Of a DNA stretch of 64,000 bases, positions 33,058 through 42,525 are shown one piece after another. The stretch's first letter is position 1. Each line of letters starts with the position of its first letter. The notes beneath the pieces are model-generated. The model ran no database searches. It had not been told where the DNA came from and was given only the letters and a program-made list of their open reading frames with translations. The translations under genes and the position numbers were made by a program. The stretch covers positions 1 through 64,000 of the forward strand of contig JABARV010000014.1 in the NCBI GenBank assembly GCA_019186965.1. The letters are read 5' to 3'. Source of the stretch: Turneriella sp. (GTDB lineage: Bacteria; Spirochaetota; Leptospiria; Turneriellales; Turneriellaceae).

Positions 33058-34425
33058 TTAACCGATCACACTCATATTTTTCCACTTGCCGCCGACAAAG
33101 CGGCGCCAGAAAATTACTGCCTGAGTGATACTAAATACTGCCGCCGCGCCCCACGACCAATATAATCCACCTTTGAGGTTAATCAGAAAAAAACTGGGGA
33201 TGACCATAAGAGGCCAAGGCAAAACCAATGCCAAGATAGTGACAAACTTTGTATCGCCCGCTCCTTTAAGTGAAAATGAAAAAACAAGATTGATGCTGTC
33301 TGAAACGGTAAAAATTGCGACGAATACCAAAAGATAAGGCACCATTACGCTCACCTGCGCCCATAGCGTGGCGTTGTCGTTGTTCTTAAACCAATTCATA
33401 TAAAACTGCGGAAAGAGCAAAAAGGTAGCGCCAATACATACGATATAAATTAGCGTCACTTGCCATCCCGCCCACACGGCGCGTACGGCCTGGTCGCTTT
33501 TTTTCTCTCCCAAAAATTGCGCGAGAAGCACCGCGCTTGCCTGTGCAACGCCCATCGCGGGCAACACCGCTAGCATCATTATTGTCACCACAATAGACGA
33601 GGCGGCAAGAGCCGCGTCACCGCTAGCCATGCGACCGACAAAAATTAAAAACACGCTAAAAGCAAGCCCTTCGAGCGCCCATTGCAAGCCCGCTGGCACA
33701 CCAAAACGGATAAAGCGTTTCATAAGCGGAGTGTCCCATGTATACGCGGACGCCAAACGGTACTCGCGGCGCTTCTTGTCACTAAACACAAGAAAAAGAC
33801 CGTAGAACGCCGCCATTGCCGTCGCAATCGCCGTCGCGTAACCCGCACCAGCGATTCCCATTTTAGGAAATCCCCATTTGCCTAAAATCATGGCGTAGTC
33901 GAGTATTGCGTTGGCGACAAGACCCACGCCGTTAATTTGCATAATGACCCGTGTGCGCCCCAAACCCGTAAAATAACCGCTTGCCGTTGCGACAAACGCC
34001 GTGGGCAACGCTGAGAAACACATGGCGACAAAGTAATCGACTTCGAGAATTTGTGTCGAAGCGGGATGCCCCATGAAAGTAAAGAGGGGTTTTGCAAAAG
34101 CGATAAAAGCTAAAAAGAGGAGTCCGCCGATGAGACCAACATAAAGCGATTGCCATACCGCAGGGCCAATCATTTCGTCGCGCTTTGCCCCGAAATACTG
34201 TGCAACAAAAGTAGTCACATAAGATGCTGTTTGTTGCAATAACGCCATCGGTACCCAAAAAACCCCCATGACTGCAATCGCCGCGCCCATCGCATCGGTC
34301 GAGTAGTCGGCCAAGAAAAGGCGATCGATGGTCATCTGGATATTCCAAAAACTGTTGGCGACAATAAGCGGCCACGCGATAGAAAGAATCGTGCGCCAAC
34401 GCGCCGTGCGGCTTTCGGGAAACAT
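33058..34425 (-). CDS. MATE family efflux transporter
   Basis: This 455-residue transporter has twelve helices in two similar halves. Motifs include WPLIVANSFWNIQMTIDRLFLADYS (start of half one, shortened: PLIVANSFWNIQMTIDRLF), TFVAQYFGAKR and, in half two, FGVPAGLQWALEGLAFSVFL and SAVLLAQFLGEKKSDQAVR. The family exports cationic drugs against Na+ or H+. The frame is open for 100 more codons upstream, but that part overlaps the divergent gene and is not MATE-like. The ATG at 34425 gives the family length. Confidence 0.9.
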   Translation of the reverse strand: MFPESRTARWRTILSIAWPLIVANSFWNIQMTIDRLFLADYSTDAMGAAIAVMGVFWVPMALLQQTASYVTTFVAQYFGAKRDEMIGPAVWQSLYVGLIGGLLFLAFIAFAKPLFTFMGHPASTQILEVDYFVAMCFSALPTAFVATASGYFTGLGRTRVIMQINGVGLVANAILDYAMILGKWGFPKMGIAGAGYATAIATAMAAFYGLFLVFSDKKRREYRLASAYTWDTPLMKRFIRFGVPAGLQWALEGLAFSVFLIFVGRMASGDAALAASSIVVTIMMLAVLPAMGVAQASAVLLAQFLGEKKSDQAVRAVWAGWQVTLIYIVCIGATFLLFPQFYMNWFKNNDNATLWAQVSVMVPYLLVFVAIFTVSDSINLVFSFSLKGAGDTKFVTILALVLPWPLMVIPSFFLINLKGGLYWSWGAAAVFSITQAVIFWRRFVGGKWKNMSVIG

Positions 34426-34508
34426 ACAAGTGGGTATGGTATTGTAAGCTCGACAGGGCGTAAGTAAAAATGCCTTGCCAATGCGATCTATTTTATGGAA
34501 ATTATCGT

Positions 34509-35465
34509 ATGCATCGTATCCGGTATCTTGCCGTTTCTTTACTCGGTTCGGGTGCAATCTATGCATGGCAAACACCGGCACCCGCCGCCAAAGATACGTT
34601 TTTTTATAATACCATTTTTCGGACGCAGGTTCGTTATAAATCCGCCTTACCTTTTTTTGAAACCAATTACCGTATTGAAAACGAGAACCAAGGCAATCCG
34701 CGCATCGACGGAACGGCAAACACATCGCCCATGGGGCTTACTGCATTTCGTCAACAGACATGGCATGCTACAATAGGCAGCTATTACAATGTTATACCCA
34801 ACCTCATGGTAGGTGGGTTCTATCGCTATTCTATGGGCGAGCGGCACCGAAACGACTGGATTAGTAGCGGTTGGAATTCGGGTACGTGGGATTGGTTTTG
34901 GCTCAACACCAACAACCGACCCGATCATAGTTTTATCGGTGATATAACATGGCGGCAACTCTTACCTTTTTTGCCGGGAGAGAATTGGGTTTTTGAGCTA
35001 AAAAATCGCATACAATATACATGGTACACCGACGACAGGTATGCCGCACGCGACAACTGGGGGCAAAGTTCGGCAAATGTTGCGCAAACAAAATATATTT
35101 TGCGGCCGGGACTGCAGTATTTTTGGCTGAAAGACGACTCCCCTTTCATCACTTTTTTTCTACAATACGAAGCGCACTTTGCATTAAATTATGGTAATCG
35201 GCGTTTGGTTGAAAGCTGGGGCTACTTCGGTTTTTTTTACCACGTTACCGAAGCGGTGGCACTGGGTATAAATATCGCACGGGCACAATGGTGGTGGAGC
35301 GAATCCGATTCCATCAAGAATGTCCGTGCGCAAGAGATGTGTAATACAACCGTCGGATCTACCGCCGATACCGCATGCCGCGGTATTCAATACACTGCAA
35401 CGCAAAGGGCGTTTGTCCTCGGCATGACTGCAATGATGAGATTCGATTTTACCCCCATTGAATAA
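34509..35465 (+). CDS. Tryptophan-rich outer-membrane protein
   Basis: This 318-residue protein has a signal peptide (YLAVSLLGSGAIYAW). The mature part is rich in Trp and Tyr, with alternating strands such as MVGGFYRYSMGE, DWFWLNTNNRPDHSF and KYILRPGLQYFWL. This suggests an outer-membrane beta-barrel of about 12-14 strands. No family was recognised with confidence. It is followed after 11 nt by a FecR-domain protein with a strong ribosome site, so they probably form an operon. The ATG at 34509 was chosen because the signal peptide begins there. Confidence 0.65.
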   Translation: MHRIRYLAVSLLGSGAIYAWQTPAPAAKDTFFYNTIFRTQVRYKSALPFFETNYRIENENQGNPRIDGTANTSPMGLTAFRQQTWHATIGSYYNVIPNLMVGGFYRYSMGERHRNDWISSGWNSGTWDWFWLNTNNRPDHSFIGDITWRQLLPFLPGENWVFELKNRIQYTWYTDDRYAARDNWGQSSANVAQTKYILRPGLQYFWLKDDSPFITFFLQYEAHFALNYGNRRLVESWGYFGFFYHVTEAVALGINIARAQWWWSESDSIKNVRAQEMCNTTVGSTADTACRGIQYTATQRAFVLGMTAMMRFDFTPIE

Positions 35466-35476
35466 AAGGAGTATCC

Positions 35477-36145
35477 ATGAAGACATATACCATATTCGCC
35501 ATCGCCGCCTCAGTACTGCTTGCTACGGGCTTACACGCCGAAACAGGTAAGTTGGCGTTTGTTATCGGCAAAGTCGAAGTCGGCAAAAGTGATAAAACTT
35601 GGCATAAAGCTCAACTGGGTGAAACGGTAAACCAAGGCGATTTCATCCGCACCGGCAAAGACGGTACGGTTGTCGTCCATCTAAAATCGGGAGCGACTCT
35701 TAAACTAAAGCCTAACTCGCACATCGCTTTGAGCGAGATAGGCGATGCCACGACCATCGACGTCAATGCGGGTTCGCTTTTTTCTAAAATTGATAAGCGA
35801 AAGGCAGGACAAACGTATCGCATCCGTGCGCAAACATTGGTTGCGGCGGTTCGCGGTACGGAATTCTTTTTTGCGTATGGACGAAAAACAAAATCAAAGT
35901 CAGACATGTGGCTTTGTGTCAATGAAGGCAGCGTGCATGTGACTGATTCATCTTCGTCCAGTGCCGTCGATGTAAATAAGGGCGAAGGCATTATCGTGCC
36001 CGTCGGAAAATCGATTCCCAAACCTAAAGCATACTCGTGGACAAAAAATCTCAACTGGAATATGGAGCCTGCGCAAGGTTCGGTCATAGACAAGACAAAC
36101 TTACGTAGTGCGTACAACGACTTACTCAAGAACAATTATGATTAG
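35477..36145 (+). CDS. Exported FecR-domain protein
   Basis: This 222-residue protein has a signal peptide (TIFAIAASVLLATGLHAE) and a FecR domain over about residues 25-170: GKVEVGKSDKTWHKAQLGE, VVHLKSGATLKLKPNSHI and QTLVAAVRGTEFFF. In gut bacteria FecR domains act in anti-sigma signalling, but here there is no cytoplasmic or membrane part and no sigma factor nearby. A periplasmic or surface binding role is likely. AAAGGAG precedes the ATG. It follows the tryptophan-rich barrel gene by 11 nt. Confidence 0.8.
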   Translation: MKTYTIFAIAASVLLATGLHAETGKLAFVIGKVEVGKSDKTWHKAQLGETVNQGDFIRTGKDGTVVVHLKSGATLKLKPNSHIALSEIGDATTIDVNAGSLFSKIDKRKAGQTYRIRAQTLVAAVRGTEFFFAYGRKTKSKSDMWLCVNEGSVHVTDSSSSSAVDVNKGEGIIVPVGKSIPKPKAYSWTKNLNWNMEPAQGSVIDKTNLRSAYNDLLKNNYD

Positions 36146-36149
36146 CTGT

Positions 36150-36170
36150 GGCGCCTTTTTTTGAGGTGCC
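36150..36170 (+). terminator. Hairpin between the FecR and ABC-F genes
   Basis: GGCGCCT and AGGTGCC pair with one wobble around a T-rich loop of 7 nt, 5 nt after the FecR stop and 12 nt before the convergent ABC-F stop. It lacks a tail T-run on the plus strand, so its terminator role is tentative. Confidence 0.4.
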
Positions 36171-36181
36171 GTATGGTTGGT

Positions 36182-38047
36182 TTACGCCAGCGCACTCCAT
36201 TCAGCCATAAGCGTATCGAGTTCTTTTTGCAAGCGTTCGCGTTCGGTGCTTTTTGTGCGTATGTCTTCGGGGGAAAGGCTTTGCAACGCATTGCCGTCGG
36301 CAAAGAGTGCATCAAGTTTTTGGAGCGCTTCTTCGTGCTGAGCTATACCCGCTTCGAGTTTTTTAATTTGCGTTTGCAGTTTCCCCGCGTCGCTGCGTTG
36401 TTTCTTGCGTTCTTCGTACGACAGCGTTTCGGTGGCGGTGGCGGCCTCAGCTTTTTGGCGCGCCAACGTTGCGGGAGCGATTTCTTCGTCCACGTCGTCG
36501 AGAGCGGCAACGCCCGCGTTTAACTCTTGAAGCCGTCCGTCTTTAAGTTCAAAGACGCGATCGCACACGCGTTTAATAAAGCTACGGTCGTGGCTCACCA
36601 TAAGTACAGTACCTGAAAAATTGCGCAATGCTTCTTCCAACGCTTCAATCCCTTCGATGTCCAAGTGGTTCGTAGGTTCGTCTAAAACAAGAAAGTTCGG
36701 TTTTTGGAGCATGATATCCGCAAAAACATAACGCGCCATTTCTCCACCGGAAAGTGCGCTGAGTGGTTTTTTTTGTTCATCCCCTTCAAAAAGCATGTGC
36801 CCCAATGCTGTACGTACTTCTTTAACAGGCTTTGTCGAATGTAGTTCGTGCAAGTGTTCGTGCATGGGCTCCGTCAACTTGCGTAATTCATCGTGTACCT
36901 GCGCATAATACCCCATTTTTACTTCATGGCCAAAATGGACAGTACCGGAAAGAGGCTTCAATTCGCCCGCAATAATTTTGAGTAGCGTTGTTTTTCCATG
37001 GCCGTTGGGTCCAATAATCGCCGCTTTGTCACCTTTGCGTAAAAGAAATTCGGCATGCGAAAAAAGTGGATTATCCGAGAAACGTATCGAAACGTTATGG
37101 ATATTTAAAATATCGCGTCCCGGCTCTCGTTCGTAATTAAAAAAGAAGGATGGCTTGCGGCGCGACGAGGGAATAATTTCTGGAATTTCAATTTTTTCCA
37201 CTTGTTTTGCACGCGACTGTGCTTGGCGCGCTTTAGACGCCTTCGCACGAAAGCGGTCGATAAATTCTGTAAGTTCGGCAATTTTTTTCTTCGCCGCTTC
37301 TGCTTCACGTTCTTTTTGTTCAGCAGCTAAAAGGCGGGCGCCCACAAAACGTTTATAATTCATATTAAAAAGAGTAATTGTCTTGTAGTCGACATCCAAA
37401 ACTTGTTCTGCTACCTCTGAAAGAAATCGCCTGTCGTGTGTGATAAGAAGCAACATTCCATGGAATTCATTTAATAAAAATTTTTCAATCCATTTAATTC
37501 CCGGCATATCTAAGTGGTTTGTGGGTTCGTCGAGCAACAAGACATCACCTTTTGCAAAGAGTGCACGCGCTAAAAGAACGCGCATCATTTGCCCGCCTGA
37601 AAGTTTGTTCGCAGCAATTGTATGCAGAGCGTCGCTAAGACCCAACCCTGATAAAAGGCGTGCAGCTTCAGACGCTGCACGGTAGCCATCGCGTGCGCGG
37701 ATTGTCTCTTCGACTTCTCCCGCATGGATGGGGTCTAAATTTGGGTCTTCGCGTTCTTGAAGAGCCTTCGACAAAATTTCGTCTCCTGCAATAACAATCT
37801 CAATTGCTGTTTCATTTTTTTCTGTAGGAAGGTTTTGCTCCAAATACGCAATGCGCGTTCCTTTTTGGATATCAATTTTTCCTTCGCTAACGTGTTCGCG
37901 GCCAACAAGAACTTTTAATAGTGTCGATTTTCCAGAACCGTTGGCGCCTGTAATTGCATAGCGTACCCCTGGGTTAAGTTGTATCGATACATTTTGGAAT
38001 AAATCACGTGCGCCAAAAGAGACGCCAACATTTTGTAAAGAAATCAT
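36182..38047 (-). CDS. ABC-F ATPase (Uup-like)
   Basis: This 621-residue soluble protein has two ABC domains. The first has Walker A GANGSGKST and signature LSGGQMMRV, then LLDEPTNHLD; the second has GPNGHGKTT, LSGGEMARY and LVLDEPTNHLD. A charged linker (about 240-300) carries the P-site-tRNA-interaction-like helix pair. A C-terminal coiled coil of about 85 residues resembles Uup. ABC-F proteins act on the ribosome (translation factor or antibiotic protection). The ATG overlaps the deoB stop as ATGA, so the two are coupled. Confidence 0.9.
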   Translation of the reverse strand: MISLQNVGVSFGARDLFQNVSIQLNPGVRYAITGANGSGKSTLLKVLVGREHVSEGKIDIQKGTRIAYLEQNLPTEKNETAIEIVIAGDEILSKALQEREDPNLDPIHAGEVEETIRARDGYRAASEAARLLSGLGLSDALHTIAANKLSGGQMMRVLLARALFAKGDVLLLDEPTNHLDMPGIKWIEKFLLNEFHGMLLLITHDRRFLSEVAEQVLDVDYKTITLFNMNYKRFVGARLLAAEQKEREAEAAKKKIAELTEFIDRFRAKASKARQAQSRAKQVEKIEIPEIIPSSRRKPSFFFNYEREPGRDILNIHNVSIRFSDNPLFSHAEFLLRKGDKAAIIGPNGHGKTTLLKIIAGELKPLSGTVHFGHEVKMGYYAQVHDELRKLTEPMHEHLHELHSTKPVKEVRTALGHMLFEGDEQKKPLSALSGGEMARYVFADIMLQKPNFLVLDEPTNHLDIEGIEALEEALRNFSGTVLMVSHDRSFIKRVCDRVFELKDGRLQELNAGVAALDDVDEEIAPATLARQKAEAATATETLSYEERKKQRSDAGKLQTQIKKLEAGIAQHEEALQKLDALFADGNALQSLSPEDIRTKSTERERLQKELDTLMAEWSALA

Positions 38048-39255
38048 AATTGTGAAACCATATTCTCCCAAAAACTCGACGCAGCAAAACGTGCGTTTAA
38101 ATCGTACGAATCGGCAATTGTCTCCGCAACATCGGCAAGGGTCACGCGTGTTCCTAAATTTGCCTGCCTACGCGGGCGAAACATACGCGAATAGACAAGT
38201 AGCGGCACATATTCCCGCGTGTGTTGAGTGCCTTCTGCTGTAGGATCGTTCCCGTGGTCGGATACAATATACAGCATGTCTTCATTTTCCATTGCTCGAA
38301 AAATTCGTGGTAGGTGTTGGTCAAATGTTTCGAGTGCGTCGATATAGCCTATTACATCACGGTTATGCCCGTAAAACGCATCGAGATCGGGAAGCGTTGC
38401 GATAATAAAGCTCTGCCTATACTGGTTCATGTTTCCTTCTCGGATAACTTCGTTTAAAATCTCTAAACACTCGGCGTTCGATTTTGCCTCACGCGCATCG
38501 GAAATTGCAGCTCCCTCCACTAGTTCTGAAACTTTGCCAATTGTATATACGGGAATACCCGCATCGTAAAGGTAGGTTGCGAGTGTGGGTTGTAGGGGAG
38601 GCGATTGGAACATCGCTTTCGGCAATGATGTATCTACGTCGAAATGTGTAATATCGCCTGTAAAATAATGCACGTGTAAACGACCCACACCCAATTTAGA
38701 TAGCACCTCCCATGCGTTGTGTCCAAGAAGATAAAATTCGTCGGGTTGAAATTTTTGTGGGTGTACATAAATATGAACCAGAGAATCGTCCGTTACTAAA
38801 AGAATTGGCGAGCCTGTTTCTATATGCAACTCGCCAAATTTTGTAAGAAACGCTGCCTGCACATCGTTGGTATTTCCGAGAAATGTTCTTCCTGTAGCTT
38901 CAGTAAGCGCTTGGAGAATATCGGTAGGAAGTCCCTGCGGATAAGTCAAAAATTTTTCTTCCTGAAAAACTCCTAATAGTTCGCGGTGGCCACCAATCGA
39001 ATCATTACCTTCGTTACGTTGGGCTACTTTACCGTAAAAACCAATCGACTCTTCTTCACGCGCCAAGTTTTTAATGTATGTTAAATTGGTAATCCCCATG
39101 CGTGCCATATTAGGAATTTTTAGCGGTGGCCTTACTTCGGAGATATGCGAAAGCGTATTTGCTCCACGCTTTCCATAAAGGTAGGCGTCGGGCTGCTCAC
39201 CCACACCAAAACCGTCGAGGACAAGTACGATAGATTTTCCAATACCTAAAGCCAC
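38044..39255 (-). CDS. deoB: Phosphopentomutase-like enzyme with serine at the nucleophile position
   Basis: This 403-residue member of the alkaline phosphatase superfamily interconverts ribose or deoxyribose 1- and 5-phosphates. Metal ligands match known phosphopentomutases: LDGFGVGEQPDA, DLDAFYGHNRD, SDHGNDP and QHTREYVPLL. The cap domain lies between. The usual GKDT-x-TGHWE motif appears as GNDSIGGHRE, so the phosphorylated threonine is a serine here. The enzyme may be active with Ser, or may act on another sugar phosphate. The start is GTG without a good ribosome site. It is the first gene of a pair with the ABC-F ATPase and follows mltG by 18 nt. Confidence 0.82.
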   Translation of the reverse strand: MALGIGKSIVLVLDGFGVGEQPDAYLYGKRGANTLSHISEVRPPLKIPNMARMGITNLTYIKNLAREEESIGFYGKVAQRNEGNDSIGGHRELLGVFQEEKFLTYPQGLPTDILQALTEATGRTFLGNTNDVQAAFLTKFGELHIETGSPILLVTDDSLVHIYVHPQKFQPDEFYLLGHNAWEVLSKLGVGRLHVHYFTGDITHFDVDTSLPKAMFQSPPLQPTLATYLYDAGIPVYTIGKVSELVEGAAISDAREAKSNAECLEILNEVIREGNMNQYRQSFIIATLPDLDAFYGHNRDVIGYIDALETFDQHLPRIFRAMENEDMLYIVSDHGNDPTAEGTQHTREYVPLLVYSRMFRPRRQANLGTRVTLADVAETIADSYDLNARFAASSFWENMVSQL

Positions 39256-39273
39256 AAATTTAATTAAAGCGTT

Positions 39274-40284
39274 TTATTGCCCAATGTATTTCTTTTTCGC
39301 CGCGTTATGTTCTTTGTACGTCTTTGAAAAATAATGCGCGTCGTCGCCTTTAAGGACAAAAAATTTATAGTCTGTTTTTTCGGGATTTACTGTTGCGTTA
39401 ATCGCTGCAAGCCCGGGAGAACCAATGGGACCTGGGGGTAATCCCTTTACTTTATACGTGTTGTACGGTGAATCAACCTCAAGGTCTTTATAAAAAAGAC
39501 GCGCTTTAGGTTTCTCAAAAAGGTATTGTACTGTTGCACACGATTCTAAAGGTTCGCTGTCGCGTAGTCTGTTATGGAAAACCGCAGCGATGAGTCCTCT
39601 TTCTTCTTTAAGTTTTGCTTCGCGTTCAACAATCGACGAGAGAATTACAGCTTCGTGGATTTTACGCGGATCGGTCGGGAAATTTTTTACTGCTTTCACT
39701 TTATCAAAAAAGTGGTCAATCATGTGTTCGAGAATTTTTATTTTAGGATATCCCGGCGGAAGAAAATACGTATCGGGAAAAAGATAGCCTTCTACAGATT
39801 TCGCGGGAATTTTATATTTTTCTAAAAGAGTTTTTGACGACGCATACTGTAAAAACTCTTCGCGAGAGGTGAAGAATTTTTTTTGGACAAATAAATCTGC
39901 GATTTGCCGGTTGTGTAAGCCTTCTGCAATAGTGATGCTAACAGTTTTTGTTTTACCGCTCGTTAGCGTCTGCGCAATTTTTGTAGCAGACATGCCGTCG
40001 TTAAGGTCGTATACACCGTGTTTTATTCGTGCTCCCTTGCCTGTTAATCGCATATAAAGTTTAAAGAAAAACACGCTGTGGATTAAATTTTTTTCTTTTA
40101 ATTTTGTCGAAACCGATTGCAAGGTGGCGCCTGAGCGTACAGCAAAGTCAGTATGCCTTGAGCCATCCGACACGGCACGCAAATTGAGTACTGTTATAAG
40201 AATAAAGAGCAATAGCGCTCCCATAACACTTAAAACAGCTATTACATACGGTTTACGGATTTTATGCATTGTGTCTTGCAGCAT
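39274..40284 (-). CDS. mltG: Endolytic murein transglycosylase
   Basis: This 336-residue inner-membrane protein has one N-terminal helix (VIAVLSVMGALLLFILITVL). A LysM-like part follows, then the YceG catalytic domain. The catalytic glutamate is in LSSIVEREAKL (about residue 215). Other conserved segments are VEGYLFPDTYFLPPG and SPYNTYKVKGLPPGPIGSPG. MltG cuts nascent glycan strands to set their length. It shares the strand with deoB and ABC-F and is divergent from slt, with about 50 nt between the two. Confidence 0.93.
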   Translation of the reverse strand: MLQDTMHKIRKPYVIAVLSVMGALLLFILITVLNLRAVSDGSRHTDFAVRSGATLQSVSTKLKEKNLIHSVFFFKLYMRLTGKGARIKHGVYDLNDGMSATKIAQTLTSGKTKTVSITIAEGLHNRQIADLFVQKKFFTSREEFLQYASSKTLLEKYKIPAKSVEGYLFPDTYFLPPGYPKIKILEHMIDHFFDKVKAVKNFPTDPRKIHEAVILSSIVEREAKLKEERGLIAAVFHNRLRDSEPLESCATVQYLFEKPKARLFYKDLEVDSPYNTYKVKGLPPGPIGSPGLAAINATVNPEKTDYKFFVLKGDDAHYFSKTYKEHNAAKKKYIGQ

Positions 40285-40335
40285 TTGGCCCGATACAATA
40301 GATTGACATGCTGTAAAGCTCCATGAGCATACTGC

Positions 40336-42525
40336 ATGCGACTTATAACTTTATTGTTTTTCTCATTCTTTTTTTTCTGCAAAAATCCCGTAAAAGCAAA
40401 TTCGCTCCTTAACCACTATGCACGCATAGATACACGCACTACAGGCACATACCTTTCGTTCTATGCGAATGCAAAAAAATATACAGTAAAGGCACAGCCC
40501 CAAGAAAAAATGCAGGCTTACTTAGCCTCTGCTTTTTTAAATTTCCCAGAAAAAAGCTTATGTACAGACTGGGTTTGTGTAATAAAAACAATTGAGTCGC
40601 TCGATAAAAAAAATTATTCTCCTTTATTCCCTTATGCGATTTTCCACTTAGCAGCCATTGCAGAAATTGATTCAGACGACCAAACAGCTCTTAAGATTCT
40701 CTCTTACGCACCTTCAAGCACCACACCACTTAATCGGAAAATTTCTCTTCTTAAAGGCCGTCTTTTGCAACGTACAAATTTAAATACTGCTGTTGAACAC
40801 TACCGCGAGCATTTAGAAAAATTTTCCGACGCTGAATCGTTATACTTTGCTGCAGCCGCATTTGAAAAATTAGGAAAAAGGGACGAAGCGCTAAAATGGG
40901 CATTTAACGCTCTGGAAAAACCAGAAGCGGATTTTCCTTTTTCACAATCGGGTATTTTAATTAGAAACATTTTGCACCAAAAAATCTATTCTCTTGAAAA
41001 AGAGAACCAGCGGATTCGCCTTATGGAGGCGCTCCGTGTAGCAAAAGATAAGAAGAGCGCTTTAAAGCTTTTTGACTCACTTAAAAATGCAACACTTAAC
41101 GGAAGTGGCATACCTCTGTTTACCCACTACGCAGCGCGGCTACTTATCGACAAAGCCCGCATCGCTGACGCTGCGCACATTATTGAAAAAAATCAATCTG
41201 ACTTCTTTAAAGAGGAAAATGAAAAAGCAGTTTTAGATGTATGCGAAAGATTGCTTAAGAAAAAAAAATACCACACAGTTGAAAATTTATTTTCCCAAAA
41301 AAAATCAACAAAGGCAACCTTGCAGTGCCAACTACGTAGCGCACTTAGGCAATCAAAATTTAATAGTTTAACTCGTGCTATAGCTGCAGAATATATTAAA
41401 AATTTCGATTCTACATCTACGCTTGCAGAGCGTATTTTTTTGCGCTCGTGCCTTCCTGATACACAAAAGCACAATACTGAAATTTCTATAACATGCCTTG
41501 AAGAGTTACGCAGCTTAACCCAGGAGAACAATGAGTTAGGTGCAGGCGCAAGATACTATTTAGCCCGCGAATACGAAAAACAAGGCAACATTAAGAAAGC
41601 GCAACAGGCAGTTTATGAAATTGCATCACGCTACCACGACGATTTTTATTTTTACAGACTTTTTGAGAAACCCCTAAGTGCACAGAAAAACTTTTTTGAA
41701 AAACACCCTCCACGCTCCGAAAATGAACGTAAAATCTTTAACGCGCTTTCGAAGCAAGACTTGGCTATCGCATCTCCACTGGCTCTCGATAAAAATTTGG
41801 TCGATTTAGAAAGCGCCATAAAGGAGCGCATGCAAAATTTGGACGAAACACGTACTTTAGCACTCCTTCTTTTTGCTGCAGAAAGCAGAGAAGAAGCACG
41901 TGAATTGCTTCGCGATGAAAACCGCGCAAATGTTTACAAAGACCTTATCGCCATGGGGAGTATCGCAGAAAAACCAGATATTGCACTCCATGGAATACGT
42001 TTTTATTTGCGTGACAAAAAAATAAAACCATTTATTTTTGAAATCCCTCCTTTTTTACGCGACGCACTTTATCCACAAATTTATAAAGCGCCTATAGAAA
42101 AATATGCAAAAATGCGTTCGTTAGACCCTGCGGCGGTGTTTGCTCTTGTAAGGCAAGAATCGCATTTTTTTCCTGCCGCACGTAGCGCCGCAAACGCGCA
42201 AGGACTTATGCAACTTCTACCCTCGACGGCAAAGCTTGTTGCACAAAAAGAGAAAATGCGCCATTACGCGCTTTACGAGGTAGAAGACAATATTCGCCTT
42301 GGCACACGCTTTATGCGCGACCTTATAAACACCTACTCAGAAGATTTTGTGGGGGTCGCTATTTCGTATAACGCAGGACCCGGCCGCTACGTTGCATGGA
42401 GAAAAAAATTGAGTACCGACGCGGATATTTTTATCGAAGAAATTCCGTTTCAAGAAACATACAACTATGTTCGTGTGCTTTCTACCGATCGTGTAAAATA
42501 CGAAGCGTTACTTAAACAAAAATGA
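40336..42525 (+). CDS. Soluble lytic murein transglycosylase (Slt70-like)
   Basis: This 729-residue exported protein has a signal sequence rich in Phe, with a cysteine at residue 16 that could be a lipid site. A long helical superhelix (about 30-560) resembles the U-ring of Slt70. The C-terminal lysozyme-like domain has E608 in VRQESHFFP, then AQGLMQLLPSTA and SYNAGPGRY. It cleaves peptidoglycan, forming 1,6-anhydro-MurNAc. The stop overlaps the start of the patatin gene by 4 nt, coupling the two. Confidence 0.88.
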   Translation: MRLITLLFFSFFFFCKNPVKANSLLNHYARIDTRTTGTYLSFYANAKKYTVKAQPQEKMQAYLASAFLNFPEKSLCTDWVCVIKTIESLDKKNYSPLFPYAIFHLAAIAEIDSDDQTALKILSYAPSSTTPLNRKISLLKGRLLQRTNLNTAVEHYREHLEKFSDAESLYFAAAAFEKLGKRDEALKWAFNALEKPEADFPFSQSGILIRNILHQKIYSLEKENQRIRLMEALRVAKDKKSALKLFDSLKNATLNGSGIPLFTHYAARLLIDKARIADAAHIIEKNQSDFFKEENEKAVLDVCERLLKKKKYHTVENLFSQKKSTKATLQCQLRSALRQSKFNSLTRAIAAEYIKNFDSTSTLAERIFLRSCLPDTQKHNTEISITCLEELRSLTQENNELGAGARYYLAREYEKQGNIKKAQQAVYEIASRYHDDFYFYRLFEKPLSAQKNFFEKHPPRSENERKIFNALSKQDLAIASPLALDKNLVDLESAIKERMQNLDETRTLALLLFAAESREEARELLRDENRANVYKDLIAMGSIAEKPDIALHGIRFYLRDKKIKPFIFEIPPFLRDALYPQIYKAPIEKYAKMRSLDPAAVFALVRQESHFFPAARSAANAQGLMQLLPSTAKLVAQKEKMRHYALYEVEDNIRLGTRFMRDLINTYSEDFVGVAISYNAGPGRYVAWRKKLSTDADIFIEEIPFQETYNYVRVLSTDRVKYEALLKQK

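Noticed and set aside
34426-34725. N-terminal extension of the MATE gene
   Set aside because: The extra 100 codons overlap the divergent barrel gene, contain no membrane helix and exceed the family length.
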